Program-made: the position numbers and the translations under genes
Assembly: GCF_025175675.1 (NCBI RefSeq)
Contig: NZ_JANIOA010000009.1
Span: forward strand, 1 to 64,000
From: Sedimenticola hydrogenitrophicus
GTDB lineage: Bacteria; Pseudomonadota; Gammaproteobacteria; Chromatiales; Chromatiaceae
DNA: 64,000 nt
Direction of reading: 5' to 3'
Notes under the pieces: generated by a model
What the model saw: the letters and a program-made list of their open reading frames with translations, nothing else
The model's database searches: none
What the model was told of the DNA's origin: nothing
Shown here: piece after piece, positions 28,271 through 36,882 of the stretch
Layout: each line of letters starts with the position of its first letter
Numbering within the stretch: the stretch's first letter is position 1

Positions 28271-28663
28271 ATGGAAAAAGAGATCATTCGAACCGACCTG
28301 GCACCGCAGGCGATCGGCACCTATTCCCAGGCGGTCAAGGTCGGGACCACGGTCTATCTCTCCGGACAGATTCCCCTGGTGCCGGAGACCATGGAGATGG
28401 TGACGGGCGATATGGAGGCGCAGATCCGTCGCGTCTTCGATAATCTGCAGGCGGTGGCCCGGGCGGCCGGCGGCGAACTCCGGGATGTAGTCAAACTGAA
28501 TATCTTTCTTACCGACCTGGTGCACTTCCCCCTGGTGAACAGCGTTATGGCGGAGTACTTCGCCCAGCCCTACCCGGCGCGGGCGGCCATCGGCGTGGCC
28601 CAGTTGCCCAAGGGGGCGGACGTGGAGATGGATGCGGTGATAGTGCTCTCGAGCGGCGGCTGA
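28271..28663 (+). CDS. ridA: 2-iminobutanoate/2-iminopropanoate deaminase RidA
   Basis: The 130-residue protein has [27 protein letters not shown], the [11 protein letters not shown] helix, [11 protein letters not shown] and [22 protein letters not shown], split here as [14 protein letters not shown] and VEMDAVIVL. The catalytic Arg of the PARAA motif is present near residue 104. RidA hydrolyses reactive enamine/imine intermediates from PLP enzymes. It follows spoT closely and is likely co-transcribed, the arrangement also seen in Pseudomonas-like genomes. Confidence 0.95.
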   Translation: MEKEIIRTDLAPQAIGTYSQAVKVGTTVYLSGQIPLVPETMEMVTGDMEAQIRRVFDNLQAVARAAGGELRDVVKLNIFLTDLVHFPLVNSVMAEYFAQPYPARAAIGVAQLPKGADVEMDAVIVLSSGG

Positions 28664-28679
28664 CACCTGCCCGCTACGG

Positions 28680-29096
28680 CTACTCCCCCTGCACCGTGAC
28701 GGTGATTTGGCGGCGCTGCGGCGCGGTTCGATGTTCCCACAGGTAGAGCCCCTGCCAGGTGCCCCGGGCGCAGTGCCCGGCGGTGACCGGCAGGGTCAGG
28801 TCCATGTTGGTCAGGATCGAACGGATATGGGCCGGCATGTCATCGGGCCCCTCCAGCGTGTGTTCGTAGGCCGGGTCGCCATCCGGTACCAGCCGCGCCA
28901 TGAACTGCTCCAGATCGCGGCGCACCGCCGGATCGGCGTTCTCGCACAGGGTGAGCGAGGCGCTGGTATGGTGGGTATAGACATGGCACAGGCCGGTACT
29001 GATGCCGGAATCACTCACCACCCGCTCCACCTCCCGGGTGATGTTGTAGGTGCCCCTGCCGTTGCACTGAATCTGCAGTATTGCTTGATGGATCAT
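28680..29096 (-). CDS. yjbQ: YjbQ family secondary thiamine-phosphate synthase-like protein
   Basis: The 138-residue protein matches UPF0047/YjbQ: GRGTYNITREVERVV, YTHHTSASLTLCENADP, the dense acidic stretch DGDPAYEHTLEGPDDMPAHIR and ARGTWQGLYLWEHR. The clustered His and Asp residues can bind a metal. E. coli YjbQ can partly replace ThiE when overproduced, hence the family name, but its natural role is unproven. It converges on ridA with 16 bases between stop codons. Together with the MTH1187-type protein 264 bases upstream it makes a thiamine-flavoured pair on this strand. Confidence 0.9.
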   Translation of the reverse strand: MIHQAILQIQCNGRGTYNITREVERVVSDSGISTGLCHVYTHHTSASLTLCENADPAVRRDLEQFMARLVPDGDPAYEHTLEGPDDMPAHIRSILTNMDLTLPVTAGHCARGTWQGLYLWEHRTAPQRRQITVTVQGE

Positions 29097-29360
29097 CCCG
29101 AAAACCTCTCTTTTACCGCTAAGGACGCAAAGAACCCGAAGGAAAAAATCGACTTGTATTTGCCCGCTCCTTCACCTGCCGGGTTAGACCGGAGGAGTGG
29201 TACAGGGATGTCCCGATAACGGAGCCGAGGATGCAATGCACCGTTTACGGACCTGAGGACGGAAATGTAGGTAACCATTGTATCTCTTTGCGTACCTTGC
29301 GTTCTTGGCGGTTGATTCGAGGCATTCAGGATCATCGCTTCTCCCGGGTCGTCTGGCGGC
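29097..29360. repeat. Inverted-repeat element between the yjbQ and MTH1187-type genes
   Basis: Left arm ACCGCTAAGGACGCAAAGAAC (about 29116-29136) is roughly complemented by a right arm CTTTGCGTACCTTGCGTTCTTGG (about 29286-29310). A related AAAGACGCAAAG-type sequence is near 49862-49885. No gene recognised between the arms; the element separates the two minus-strand genes. Confidence 0.55.
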
Positions 29361-29675
29361 TCAGCTGCGCACCTCGCCGATCTTCTCGCGCACCGAATCC
29401 AGCTTGCCCTGCATGCGGTTGCCGCTGCCCTGGCGGATATCCAGCGTCAGGGTGGAGTAGACCCGCGCGCAGCCGGCCCTTTCCAGTATCCGGTAGGCCG
29501 CCTCCACCAGGGCCAGCGCCTCGGGCAGGGTATCGGTCTCGATAATGGTGCCCATGGGGGTCAGCTGGTAGTCACTGCCGCTGTCACGGATCATGCCGAT
29601 TATCTGGCTCACATAGGCGCCCACACTCTCCCCCTTGTCGGTCGGGAACATGGCAAACTCCAACAGTACGGACAT
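29361..29675 (-). CDS. MTH1187 family thiamine-binding protein
   Basis: The 104-residue protein matches the MTH1187/YkoF-like family: SVLLEFAMFPTDKGESVGAYV, split as LLEFAMFPTDKGES and VGAYVSQIIGMI, then YQLTPMGTIIE and VYSTLTLDIRQG. The family forms ferredoxin-like tetramers and some members bind thiamine. A GAGGAGA ribosome-binding site precedes the ATG at 29675. It lies upstream of yjbQ on the same strand and is probably co-expressed unless the intervening repeat stops transcription. Confidence 0.85.
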   Translation of the reverse strand: MSVLLEFAMFPTDKGESVGAYVSQIIGMIRDSGSDYQLTPMGTIIETDTLPEALALVEAAYRILERAGCARVYSTLTLDIRQGSGNRMQGKLDSVREKIGEVRS

Positions 29676-29860
29676 GGCCGGTCTCCTCTATTTGTTCTCT
29701 CTAGGTTTTCCATGTGGATTTATCTGGTAATATTATCACCCAATTGATTAGCTGCCGGTCTTGTCATGTTTGTCAGGTTAAGCGTGGCACAGGGAAGCGC
29801 CGCTGGCCATGATTGCCATATTCATCAAGAGGGATGCGACGGATGCCGGAAGGGGGGGCT

Positions 29861-31960
29861 TTGAACAATCACGCTGGGGTTCCAGGATTGGACCAGCTGC
29901 CGGTAACCGCCCTCAAGGGGGTCGGTTCACGCAACAGCGAGAAACTGGCCAAGATCGGCGTCAGGACCGTTCAGGACATCCTCTTTCACCTGCCGTTCCG
30001 CTATCAGGATCGCACCCGGGTGGTGCCGATCGGCTCGCTGCGTCCTGGCGACAGCGTGGTGGTGGAGGGCGAGATCGAACTGGCGGATATCCGCTTCGGG
30101 CGTCGCCGCTCGCTGTTGATCCGGCTGACCGACGGCAGCGGCGCCCTGACCCTGCGCTTCTTTCATTTCTCCACCGCCCAGAAGGCGGCGCTGAGCCGCG
30201 GTCGCCGGCTGCGCTGTTATGGCGAGGTGCGCCCCGGTCCCGCCGGCTATGAGATGGTCCATCCCGAGTATCAACCTGTCGGGGAAGGGGAGAGTCCGGC
30301 GGTGGAGGAGAGTCTGACCCCGGTCTACCCCACCACCGAGGGGATGCACCAGCTCAGCTGGCGCGCCATGGCGGGGCGGGCGCTGGCCCTGTTGCGGGCC
30401 GATCCCGCCGCCCTGCCGGAGTGGCTGCCGGAGGAGTTGCTGCAGCGCTTTCGCCTGCCCGATCTGGCCGCCGCCCTGGGTTACCTGCACCGGCCGCCGG
30501 CGGACGCCCCCCAGGCGCAGCTGCTGGCCGGCGCTCATCCGGCCCAGCAGCGTCTCGCCTTCGAGGAGCTGATGGCGCACCAGCTTAGCCTGCGGGCGAC
30601 CCGCCAGCGCCAGAAACGTCAGCAGGCACCGGCCCTGACCGCTACCCGGCGGCTGACCCGGCCTTTTATCGAGCGGCTCGGCTTCACCCTGACCGGGGCC
30701 CAGCGGCGGGTGCTGCGGGAGATCGCCCGTGACCTGGAGCAGACCCACCCGATGCTACGCCTGGTGCAGGGGGATGTGGGCTCGGGCAAGACCGTGGTGG
30801 CGGCGTTGGCGGCCCTGCAGGCGGTGGAGGCGGGGCACCAGGTGGCGCTGATGGCGCCCACCGAGCTGCTGGCGGAGCAGCACCTGCGGGTGCTGCGGCA
30901 GTGGCTCGAACCGCTGGGGCTGGACGTGGCCTGGCTCACCGGGCGCCACAAGGGCAAGGCGCGCGAGCAGCTGCTGGAGGGGCTGGTCGCCGGGAGCACC
31001 CCGATTGTCGTGGGTACCCATGCCCTGTTTCAGGCGGATGTCGATTTCCAGGCGCTGGGCCTGGTGATTATCGATGAGCAGCACCGCTTCGGCGTGCACC
31101 AGCGAATGGCGTTGCGCGAGAAGGGCGGCGGCAGCGCGGTGCCCCATCAACTGATCATGACCGCCACGCCGATCCCCCGTACCCTGGCGATGACCGCCTA
31201 TGCCGATCTGGATCTCTCGGTGATCGACGAGCTGCCGCCGGGGCGCACCCCGGTGGCCACGGTGGCGATCCCGGACAGCCGCCGTGGCGAGGTGGTGGAG
31301 CGGGTGCGCAGCGCCTGTGTGGCGGGGCGTCAGGCCTACTGGGTCTGCACCCTGATCGAGGAGTCGGAGGCGTTGCAGTGCCAGGCGGCCGAGGAGGCGG
31401 CGCGCATGCTCCAGGAGGCGCTGCCGGAGCTGCGCGTCGGCCTGGTGCACGGGCGGCTCAAGGCGGCCGAGAAGGAGGCGGTAATGGCGGCCTTCAAGGA
31501 GGCCGGGCTGGACCTGCTGGTGGCCACCACCGTGATCGAGGTCGGGGTGGACGTGCCCAATGCCAGCCTGATGATTATCGAGAACCCCGAGCGGCTCGGC
31601 CTGGCCCAGCTGCATCAGCTGCGCGGCCGGGTCGGCCGCGGCGCGGTGGAGAGCCACTGCGTGCTGATGTACCACCCGCCGCTGTCACAGAATGCCCAGC
31701 AGCGGCTTGGCGTGATGCGCGCCTCCACCGACGGCTTCGAGATCGCCCAGAAGGACCTGGAGCTGCGCGGCCCCGGTGAGGTGCTGGGTACCCGGCAGAC
31801 CGGCGAGATGCAGTTCCGCATTGCCGATCTGCTGCGGGATCAGCCCCTGTTGGCGGAGGTGCAGCAGGCCGCCCAGCTGCTCCTGGAGCGCTATCCGGAG
31901 CGGGTCACCCCGCTGGTGCGGCGCTGGGTCGGCGACCGCCAGCACTACATCAACGCCTGA
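29861..31960 (+). CDS. recG: ATP-dependent DNA helicase RecG
   Basis: About 699 residues. N-terminal wedge/OB domain: TALKGVGSRNSEKLAKIG, LFHLPFRYQDRT, GEIELADIRFGRR. Helicase motifs: LVQGDVGSGKTVVAALAA (Walker A), IIDEQHRFGVHQR (DEQH box), MTATPIPRTLAMTAYADLD, VATTVIEVGVDVPNA and LHQLRGRVGRG. RecG reverses stalled replication forks and branch-migrates Holliday junctions. The start is uncertain: the TTG at 29861 has AAGGGGG just upstream and begins nearest to family homology, while ATGs at 29834 and 29843 are alternatives. It follows spoT as in E. coli but with ridA, yjbQ and a thiamine-binding gene inserted. Confidence 0.95.
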   Translation: MNNHAGVPGLDQLPVTALKGVGSRNSEKLAKIGVRTVQDILFHLPFRYQDRTRVVPIGSLRPGDSVVVEGEIELADIRFGRRRSLLIRLTDGSGALTLRFFHFSTAQKAALSRGRRLRCYGEVRPGPAGYEMVHPEYQPVGEGESPAVEESLTPVYPTTEGMHQLSWRAMAGRALALLRADPAALPEWLPEELLQRFRLPDLAAALGYLHRPPADAPQAQLLAGAHPAQQRLAFEELMAHQLSLRATRQRQKRQQAPALTATRRLTRPFIERLGFTLTGAQRRVLREIARDLEQTHPMLRLVQGDVGSGKTVVAALAALQAVEAGHQVALMAPTELLAEQHLRVLRQWLEPLGLDVAWLTGRHKGKAREQLLEGLVAGSTPIVVGTHALFQADVDFQALGLVIIDEQHRFGVHQRMALREKGGGSAVPHQLIMTATPIPRTLAMTAYADLDLSVIDELPPGRTPVATVAIPDSRRGEVVERVRSACVAGRQAYWVCTLIEESEALQCQAAEEAARMLQEALPELRVGLVHGRLKAAEKEAVMAAFKEAGLDLLVATTVIEVGVDVPNASLMIIENPERLGLAQLHQLRGRVGRGAVESHCVLMYHPPLSQNAQQRLGVMRASTDGFEIAQKDLELRGPGEVLGTRQTGEMQFRIADLLRDQPLLAEVQQAAQLLLERYPERVTPLVRRWVGDRQHYINA

Positions 31961-32248
31961 GGTGACAGTGCGGTAAACGCCCAGGGTCCTGATGCCGTTC
32001 CGCCTGATTTTCAGGGGGGTGTAGGATGCCGGTGAGGCACGAACCGCATCATTTACCGGCTTCCGGATCGATGCGGTTCGCAAGCTCACCAGCATCCTAC
32101 CCAAAAAAACCGTCATAGGGCGCCCCGTGGGCGTCGTCGGCGGGCACGGCCCGCGCTATGGTGCATGAGCGCGGCCATTTGCATTTATAGGGGAATCGGG
32201 GAAAAAAATCGGTGATAATGACCTATTTGCAGTCAGCGGAAGTCGTTC
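31961..32248. other. Spacer with repeat family B, copy 2, upstream of ubiC
   Basis: Palindromic repeat B occupies 32021-32100; the remainder (32101-32248) is the only room for the ubiC promoter. A TGATAATGACC sequence at 32212 is a plausible -10 zone. No gene recognised. Confidence 0.45.
32021..32100. repeat. Palindromic repeat family B, copy 2
   Basis: GTAGGATGCCGGTGAGGC...CGAACCGCATC faces GATGCGGTTCG...GCTCACCAGCATCCTAC. Same layout and length as the copy at 20811-20891. Confidence 0.85.
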
Positions 32249-32812
32249 TTGAAGCATCAATACAGCAGGTGCGAACCTCACTGGAGCCCCTGGTGCCGGT
32301 TTCGGCATCACCAGGTGCCCCCGGAGATCGAGCAGTGGTTGCGCGATCGTGGCTCATTGACGGCGCGCCTGAAGAGCGCCTCGCACGGGGACTTCCGGGT
32401 CAATCTGCTGCGACAGGGGTGGGCGCGACCGCTGGACAGCGAACGTCGCCTGCTGGGCATGCGCCGGGGTGGGATCGCCATCCTGCGCGAAGTGGAACTG
32501 ATCTGCGGCGGCGTCCCCTGGGTATTCGCCCGCACCCTGATTCCGGCACCTAGCCTGAAGGGGCCGGCCCGGCGGCTGGCGCTGCTGGGCACGCGGCCGC
32601 TGGGCGAGGTGCTGTTCGCCGATCCGGGCATGCGGCGCGGGATTACCCAGATGGCGCGGCTGAACGCCCGGCATGCCCTGTTCGCCTCCGCCACCGCGCA
32701 CTTGCAGCCGGTAGCGGAGATCTGGGGGCGGCGTACCCTGTTTCACCTGGCGGGAAAGCCGCTGCTGGTGAATGAACTGTTTTTACCCAATATTCCAGCG
32801 AGTCCCACATGA
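32249..32812 (+). CDS. ubiC: Chorismate pyruvate-lyase
   Basis: The 187-residue enzyme converts chorismate to 4-hydroxybenzoate and pyruvate, the first step of ubiquinone ring synthesis. It shows the UbiC pattern: [25 protein letters not shown], the hinge [31 protein letters not shown] (catalytic Glu region), and [17 protein letters not shown]. It is about 20 residues longer than E. coli UbiC. It appears to start at a TTG (32249) with GGA upstream. It overlaps ubiA by four bases, so the two act as a unit. Confidence 0.9.
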   Translation: MKHQYSRCEPHWSPWCRFRHHQVPPEIEQWLRDRGSLTARLKSASHGDFRVNLLRQGWARPLDSERRLLGMRRGGIAILREVELICGGVPWVFARTLIPAPSLKGPARRLALLGTRPLGEVLFADPGMRRGITQMARLNARHALFASATAHLQPVAEIWGRRTLFHLAGKPLLVNELFLPNIPASPT

Positions 32813-33714
32813 GTCATTCGCCATCCGACCTCAACACCGCTGCGACGCCACGCACCTTGGGCCGACAGCTGGACGGCTATATTCGCCTGGTCCGGCTGGA
32901 CAAGCCGATCGGCATCCTGCTGCTGCTGTGGCCGGCGCTCTGGGCCCTGTGGCTGGCCGGCGCCGGTGAACCGCGCTGGGGGGTGGTGCTGATCTTCATC
33001 CTCGGTGTGGCACTGATGCGCTCCGCCGGTTGCGCCATCAATGATTACGCCGACCGGCATATCGACGGCCAGGTGAAACGCACCTGTGGCCGGCCGATCG
33101 CCACCGGCGTGGTGTCGCCGAAAGAGGCGCTCTGGGTGTTTGCCGTGCTCTGTCTGATCGCCTTCGGCCTGGTGCTGCTGCTCAACCGCCAGACCGTGCT
33201 GATGTCGGTGGTGGCGGTGCTGCTGGCGGCCCTCTATCCGTTCATGAAACGCTATACCCACCTGCCCCAACTGGTGTTGGGCATGGCCTTCGGCTGGGCG
33301 GTACCGATGGCCTACATGGCCCTGCTCGGCGACATCCCGACGGTGGCCTGGGTGCTCTATGCGGCCGCCATCCTCTGGGCGCTGATCTATGACACCGAGT
33401 ACGCCATGGTCGACCGCGAGGATGATCTGCGTATCGGGGTCAAGTCCACCGCCATCCTGTTTGGCCGCCAGGACCGGTTGATCATCGGCCTGCTGCAGCT
33501 GGCGATGCTGGCGCTGCTGGTGCTGGTGGGTGCCCGGGAGGGGCTGGGGATGGCCTATTATCTGGGGCTTGCGGTAGCGGCGGCGCTGTTCGTTCGCCAG
33601 CAGGTGCTGATCCGCGGGCGCGAGCCGGCCGCCTGTTTTAGCGCCTTCCGCAACAACAACTGTGTCGGCATGACGATCTTCTTCGGCCTGCTGCTGGATT
33701 ATCTGCTCGGGTGA
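32809..33714 (+). CDS. ubiA: 4-hydroxybenzoate octaprenyltransferase
   Basis: The 301-residue membrane prenyltransferase attaches the polyprenyl tail to 4-hydroxybenzoate. Both aspartate-rich motifs are present: [15 protein letters not shown] and the second [12 protein letters not shown]. There are about eight membrane helices, and the first conserved segment is [19 protein letters not shown]. Length is typical. Gene order ubiC-ubiA is conserved across gammaproteobacteria. It ends 55 bases before the dsrA stop codon on the other strand, with a strong stem-loop in between. Confidence 0.97.
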   Translation: MSHSPSDLNTAATPRTLGRQLDGYIRLVRLDKPIGILLLLWPALWALWLAGAGEPRWGVVLIFILGVALMRSAGCAINDYADRHIDGQVKRTCGRPIATGVVSPKEALWVFAVLCLIAFGLVLLLNRQTVLMSVVAVLLAALYPFMKRYTHLPQLVLGMAFGWAVPMAYMALLGDIPTVAWVLYAAAILWALIYDTEYAMVDREDDLRIGVKSTAILFGRQDRLIIGLLQLAMLALLVLVGAREGLGMAYYLGLAVAAALFVRQQVLIRGREPAACFSAFRNNNCVGMTIFFGLLLDYLLG

Positions 33715-33724
33715 GTGTTCGGCA

Positions 33725-33761
33725 GGGGACCCGGACCGTGCCGAAGCGCGTCCGGGTCCCC
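33725..33761. terminator. Stem-loop between convergent ubiA and dsrA
   Basis: GGGGACCCGGAC (33725-33736) and GTCCGGGTCCCC (33750-33761) form a perfect 12-bp stem with a 13-base loop. There is no U-tract on either strand, so it may be a bidirectional or RNA-stabilising hairpin rather than a classical terminator. Confidence 0.6.
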
Positions 33762-33768
33762 GGTCGGC

Positions 33769-35016
33769 TTATACGGAGCCCGACTTACGCTCGTTCCATT
33801 TCGCCGCCTGCTCATCCCAGTCGTCGGTGCGGACATAGGGATTGGTACGCGGCTGGGAGATCATCTCCGGCTCGATCTCCAGGCCGAGACCCTCGAGGAA
33901 GTTGATCAGGCCGATGCGTTCGATCATCTCACCGGTGCGCTCGTGCTCCAGGGCGTTCTCGGCGAAGAAGTCGAGGATGCTGGTGCTCAGCTCCTCCAGC
34001 CACTCGAAGTCCTCGTCGCTCTCCAGCTTGTGGAACGGCACGACCACCGTGCCCATCAGATCACCGATCTTCAGGGTGCGCTTGCCGCCCACCAGGATGG
34101 TCACGCCCTTGTCGTCACCCGGGGAGAGGGCCTTGGTCATCACGTTGATGCAGTGCATGCAGCGCACGCAGTTGGGATTGTCCACGACCAGGGTGTCGTC
34201 GTCGTTCAGGGACAGGGCCTGGGTCGGGCAGCGGGTGATCACATTGTCGATGGTGTATTTGCGTCCCTTCTTGGCGACGAACGCCTGCACCTCGGCCTGA
34301 TCCACCTTGATGTCGTCACGCCAGGTGCCGATCATCGCCACATCGGCGCGCTGGATCGAGTTCATGCAGTCGTTGGCGCAGCCGGAGGCCTTGAACTTCA
34401 GCTTGTAGGGCAGGGCCGGGCGGTGCATGTCGTCCAGGTTGGCGTTGACACAGGTGCGCATCGCGCGGGCCTCGTCGTAGCAGGACTGTTCGCAACGGGC
34501 GGCGCCCACGCAGGACATGCCGGTGCGTACCGCCGGGCCGGCACCGCCCAGGTCGAAGCCCGCCTTGTTGATCTCGTCGAAGGCCTTCTGCACATTCTCC
34601 GTGGAACAGCCCTGGAACATGATGTCCCCGGACTGGCCATGGAAGGCGATCAGCCCGGAACCGTATTTCTCCCAGATGTCGCACAGGTGGCGGATGGTCT
34701 TGGTGTCGTAGTGCATGCCGGGTGGGGGGATCACGCGCAGGGTGTGGAATTCGGCCGCCGCTGGGAACAGCGGCTTGTTGTTTTCATCCTTCAGTTCGGT
34801 GAACCGGGGAATGATGCCGCCGCCATAACCCATGACGCCGACGGTGCCGCCTTTCCAGTAGCCTTTGCGGGTTTCATATGAAGTTTCGAGCTGGCCCAGC
34901 AGATCGACCATCATATCGCTGTTTTTCGCCAGACGTTTCAGGCCGGTAACAAAGCTCGGCCAGGGACCTCCCTCCAGCTGATCCAGCATCGGGGTATCAT
35001 GCATTGGTTTTGTCAT
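33769..35016 (-). CDS. dsrA: Reverse-type dissimilatory sulfite reductase alpha subunit (orphan DsrA)
   Basis: The 415-residue protein matches DsrA of sulfur oxidisers throughout: TPMLDQLEGGPWPSFVTGLK at the start, YWKGGTVGVMGYGGGIIPRF, and IAFHGQSGDIMFQGC. Cys169, Cys175, Cys213 and Cys217 fit the siroheme-[4Fe-4S] binding pattern CX5C...CX3C. A ferredoxin domain carries Cys263, Cys283, Cys286 and Cys289. The reverse enzyme oxidises stored or bound sulfur to sulfite in the cytoplasm. GGGAGGAG precedes the ATG at 35016. What is odd: no dsrB or other dsr gene is adjacent; its neighbours are ubiA and PHA genes. The GCANDC motif has Ala where Pro is usual. Either a second copy or a split operon. 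Confidence 0.9.
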   Translation of the reverse strand: MTKPMHDTPMLDQLEGGPWPSFVTGLKRLAKNSDMMVDLLGQLETSYETRKGYWKGGTVGVMGYGGGIIPRFTELKDENNKPLFPAAAEFHTLRVIPPPGMHYDTKTIRHLCDIWEKYGSGLIAFHGQSGDIMFQGCSTENVQKAFDEINKAGFDLGGAGPAVRTGMSCVGAARCEQSCYDEARAMRTCVNANLDDMHRPALPYKLKFKASGCANDCMNSIQRADVAMIGTWRDDIKVDQAEVQAFVAKKGRKYTIDNVITRCPTQALSLNDDDTLVVDNPNCVRCMHCINVMTKALSPGDDKGVTILVGGKRTLKIGDLMGTVVVPFHKLESDEDFEWLEELSTSILDFFAENALEHERTGEMIERIGLINFLEGLGLEIEPEMISQPRTNPYVRTDDWDEQAAKWNERKSGSV

Positions 35017-35192
35017 ACTGCTCCTCCCAAAATTACCAGTCATCCGGAGTGTTGGCTCGATCTGTCGGTCCGGGACTGCCATTCGTGTGTGACCCGCCTA
35101 TATATGGGGGCTTGGGGAAGATGATAGATCAAAGCAATACCAAGTAAACCACTAGGTTATTGGGGTATCGGAAACACCTACCGCGCCGAACC

Positions 35193-35218
35193 GTAGGGGC
35201 AGGCCCCCGTGCCTGCCC
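35193..35218. repeat. Short repeat family G, copy 1
   Basis: GTAGGGGCAGGCCCCCGTGC then CTGCCC. An inverted copy lies at 51856-51881. Internally palindromic around GGCCCCCGTGCC-type arms. Confidence 0.7.
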
Positions 35219-35279
35219 TTTGTTCCAGATCCCCCGGGGACCAGGGCAACCACAGGGGGTTGCCCCTACCCATCCCTGG

Positions 35280-35492
35280 AGTAACTACTCACCCGGGTTG
35301 TAAGCGATCGGCCTGCCTTGTTGGCCGATCTTGATGGCGCCTCGAAATCAGCCCTATTTTCAGATTCAAGCCTGCCCTTGTTTGAGCGCAGCGAGTTTGG
35401 GCAGGCGCTGAAAATGGGGCCGAATTCGAGGAAACAAGCCATCGTGTGAGGCCGGCAAGGCAGGCCAATCACCCCGTGAGCAGTTACCCTCC
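35280..35492. repeat. Large nested palindrome family E, copy 1
   Basis: About 210 bases. Outer arms GATCGGCCTGCCTTGTTGG and GGCAAGGCAGGCCAATC; inner arms GCCTGCCCTTGTTTGAGCG and CGAGTTTGGGCAGGC. A copy in opposite orientation lies at 49624-49837 and shares nearly every block. No coding capacity; probably a non-autonomous mobile element or a large REP-type cluster. Confidence 0.8.
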
Positions 35493-35496
35493 GGAC

Positions 35497-35523
35497 AAAA
35501 AAAAGCCCGGCGGGGTGCCGGGC
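35497..35523 (-). terminator. Intrinsic terminator for the phasin gene
   Basis: On the minus strand GCCCGGC-ACCCC-GCCGGGC is followed by TTTTTTTT. It lies about 110 bases downstream of the phasin stop codon. Confidence 0.9.
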
Positions 35524-35631
35524 GTAAAATCTCTCTATGCACTGTTCAGAGAGAGGAGGATTTCTGCCTGAAGGCCGCTGCGGGCCGTCGGGACTTTGCT
35601 GCACCCGCTGTATGCGGGTGCCGCCGATGCA

Positions 35632-36009
35632 TTACTTTTCCAGGACCTCTTCGGCCGCTGCGGTGACTTTGCTGTTAAACGTGTTGATGCCGTTTTCCAG
35701 CCAGCTGCGATACTCGTTGCCGGCCTGGGTGGCGAGGTTGACCGCGTCACGGCCCTTGCCGGCAAGGTTTTCGCCGAGGGTCCTGCCCAGGGCCAACTGG
35801 CTGTCGAACAACGCCTTGGGATCGCTGGAGTGGCCGGTGACGGACAGCTGCTCGATGCCGGCGTCTACAAATACCGCGAAGGTATCCAGCTGTTTCTCAA
35901 CCAGTTGTTCCCAGGTGCGCAGGTTGATTTCCGCCAGGGCACGGATATTTTCGTAGCCGTTGATTCCGAACTCTTTGAACAGCTCAAGATTTGCCTTGGG
36001 ATCTTTCAT
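35632..36009 (-). CDS. phaP: Phasin-family PHA granule protein
   Basis: A 125-residue, almost entirely helical amphipathic protein without cysteine, with the phasin pattern NLELFKEFGINGYENIRALAEIN, split as LELFKEFGINGYEN and IRALAEINLRTWEQL, and SKVTAAAEEVLEK at the end. Phasins coat polyhydroxyalkanoate granules. The ATG at 36009 is taken over an upstream TTG at 36045. It has its own terminator downstream and a TTGCAA-N5-TTGCAA sequence upstream that could be the PhaR operator. phaR follows 190 bases further upstream on the same strand. Confidence 0.82.
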   Translation of the reverse strand: MKDPKANLELFKEFGINGYENIRALAEINLRTWEQLVEKQLDTFAVFVDAGIEQLSVTGHSSDPKALFDSQLALGRTLGENLAGKGRDAVNLATQAGNEYRSWLENGINTFNSKVTAAAEEVLEK

Positions 36010-36036
36010 CGCGCGTTGTTCTCCACCAATGGTGCG

Positions 36037-36060
36037 TTGCAACAATATTGCAATGCAGCA
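36037..36060. promoter_or_regulatory. TTGCAA-N5-TTGCAA motif upstream of the phasin gene (possible PhaR site)
   Basis: TTGCAA at 36037-36042 and at 36048-36053, followed by TGCAGCA. Repressors of the PhaR type bind TGCA/GCAG-rich sequences at phasin promoters. A similar TGCAAATTGCTGCA lies at 38179-38192 between phaA and phaE. Inference only. Confidence 0.35.
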
Positions 36061-36199
36061 TAATGGCTCGGGGGCGGTGTGTCAATAGGTCAGCGAAAAA
36101 AATTTGTGCGATGCACAACCCGATTCGGCTGGTTCGCTCGCAGCTGGGATCCGGCCCCGAAGTGGCTCGATGGACGCCGGTGCCGGGGCGGGTGGGGGG

Positions 36200-36667
36200 T
36201 TATTCTTCTTCTTTTTTTCTGTTGGCGGCGCCAGCCAGGCCGGCGGCCTTGAAAAAGCTTTTCTGCATGTCGGCCCACATGCGCATGTTCTGTTCGGCCA
36301 TGCTGGTGATCGCCTTGACCGGGTCGGTACCAACCGTGTTGTTCAACTGCTCCTGCTGTTGCACGAACATGGAGAGGCTCTCCTCCAGGTAGCGGGCCAG
36401 CATGCCCTGCACCGTGCCGCCGTAGAAGCGGATGATCTGGGACAGCATCTTGGCGCTGAACAGCGGCGCTCCGCCGGACTCCTCATCCAGCATGATTTGC
36501 AGCAGGATGGAGCGGGTGAGGTCCTCGTTGGTGTTGGTGTCGACCACCTGGAAATCCATTCCACTCATGACCAACTCCCGAATATCACTCAGTGTGATGT
36601 AGCGACTGAGCTCCGTATCGTAGAGGCGACGATTGGGATATTTTTTTATAATTCTGGTGTTGGACAT
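36200..36667 (-). CDS. phaR: PHA synthesis repressor PhaR
   Basis: The 155-residue protein has the diagnostic DNA-binding N-terminus RIIKKYPNRRLYDTELSRYI with LSDIRELV, then VVDTNTNEDLTRSILLQIM and a helical C-terminal half. PhaR binds both nascent PHA and the phasin promoter, so phasin is made only when granules exist. The C-terminus ends in a run of Lys/Glu. It lies between phaP and phaA, all on the minus strand. Confidence 0.93.
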   Translation of the reverse strand: MSNTRIIKKYPNRRLYDTELSRYITLSDIRELVMSGMDFQVVDTNTNEDLTRSILLQIMLDEESGGAPLFSAKMLSQIIRFYGGTVQGMLARYLEESLSMFVQQQEQLNNTVGTDPVKAITSMAEQNMRMWADMQKSFFKAAGLAGAANRKKEEE

Positions 36668-36882
36668 GGAGCTGGATCCTCGATTGAATTACCACCTGCG
36701 GCCACAGTTTACCCGGGAATATTGGCAAAGGGAAAACTCTTTGGATTTGTCGGGTCGAAGGGCCGGAGGGAGGATGCTGGCAGGCGCGGTCATACACCGT
36801 TAGCCGGCGGATTTTGCGGCTGCGGGGGGAGGGAGGTGACGGGGCCGATCCGACAGTTTCCGGACCAGCCCCGTGATGGCTC

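Larger units (their letters stand above)
35017..35496. other. Long spacer upstream of dsrA with repeats G and E
   Basis: The first 130 bases must hold the dsrA promoter (TATATATGGGGG near 35099). Repeat G (35193-35218) and the large palindrome E (35280-35492) fill most of the rest. No gene is recognised, in particular no dsrB remnant. Confidence 0.55.

Noticed and set aside
29093-29335. Minus-strand 80-codon frame over the inverted-repeat element
   Set aside because: It spans repeat arms and has no family signature or start context.
33715-34881. Plus-strand 388-codon frame opposite dsrA
   Set aside because: The same GC-driven antisense shadow; dsrA on the other strand has all conserved motifs and a strong ribosome-binding site.
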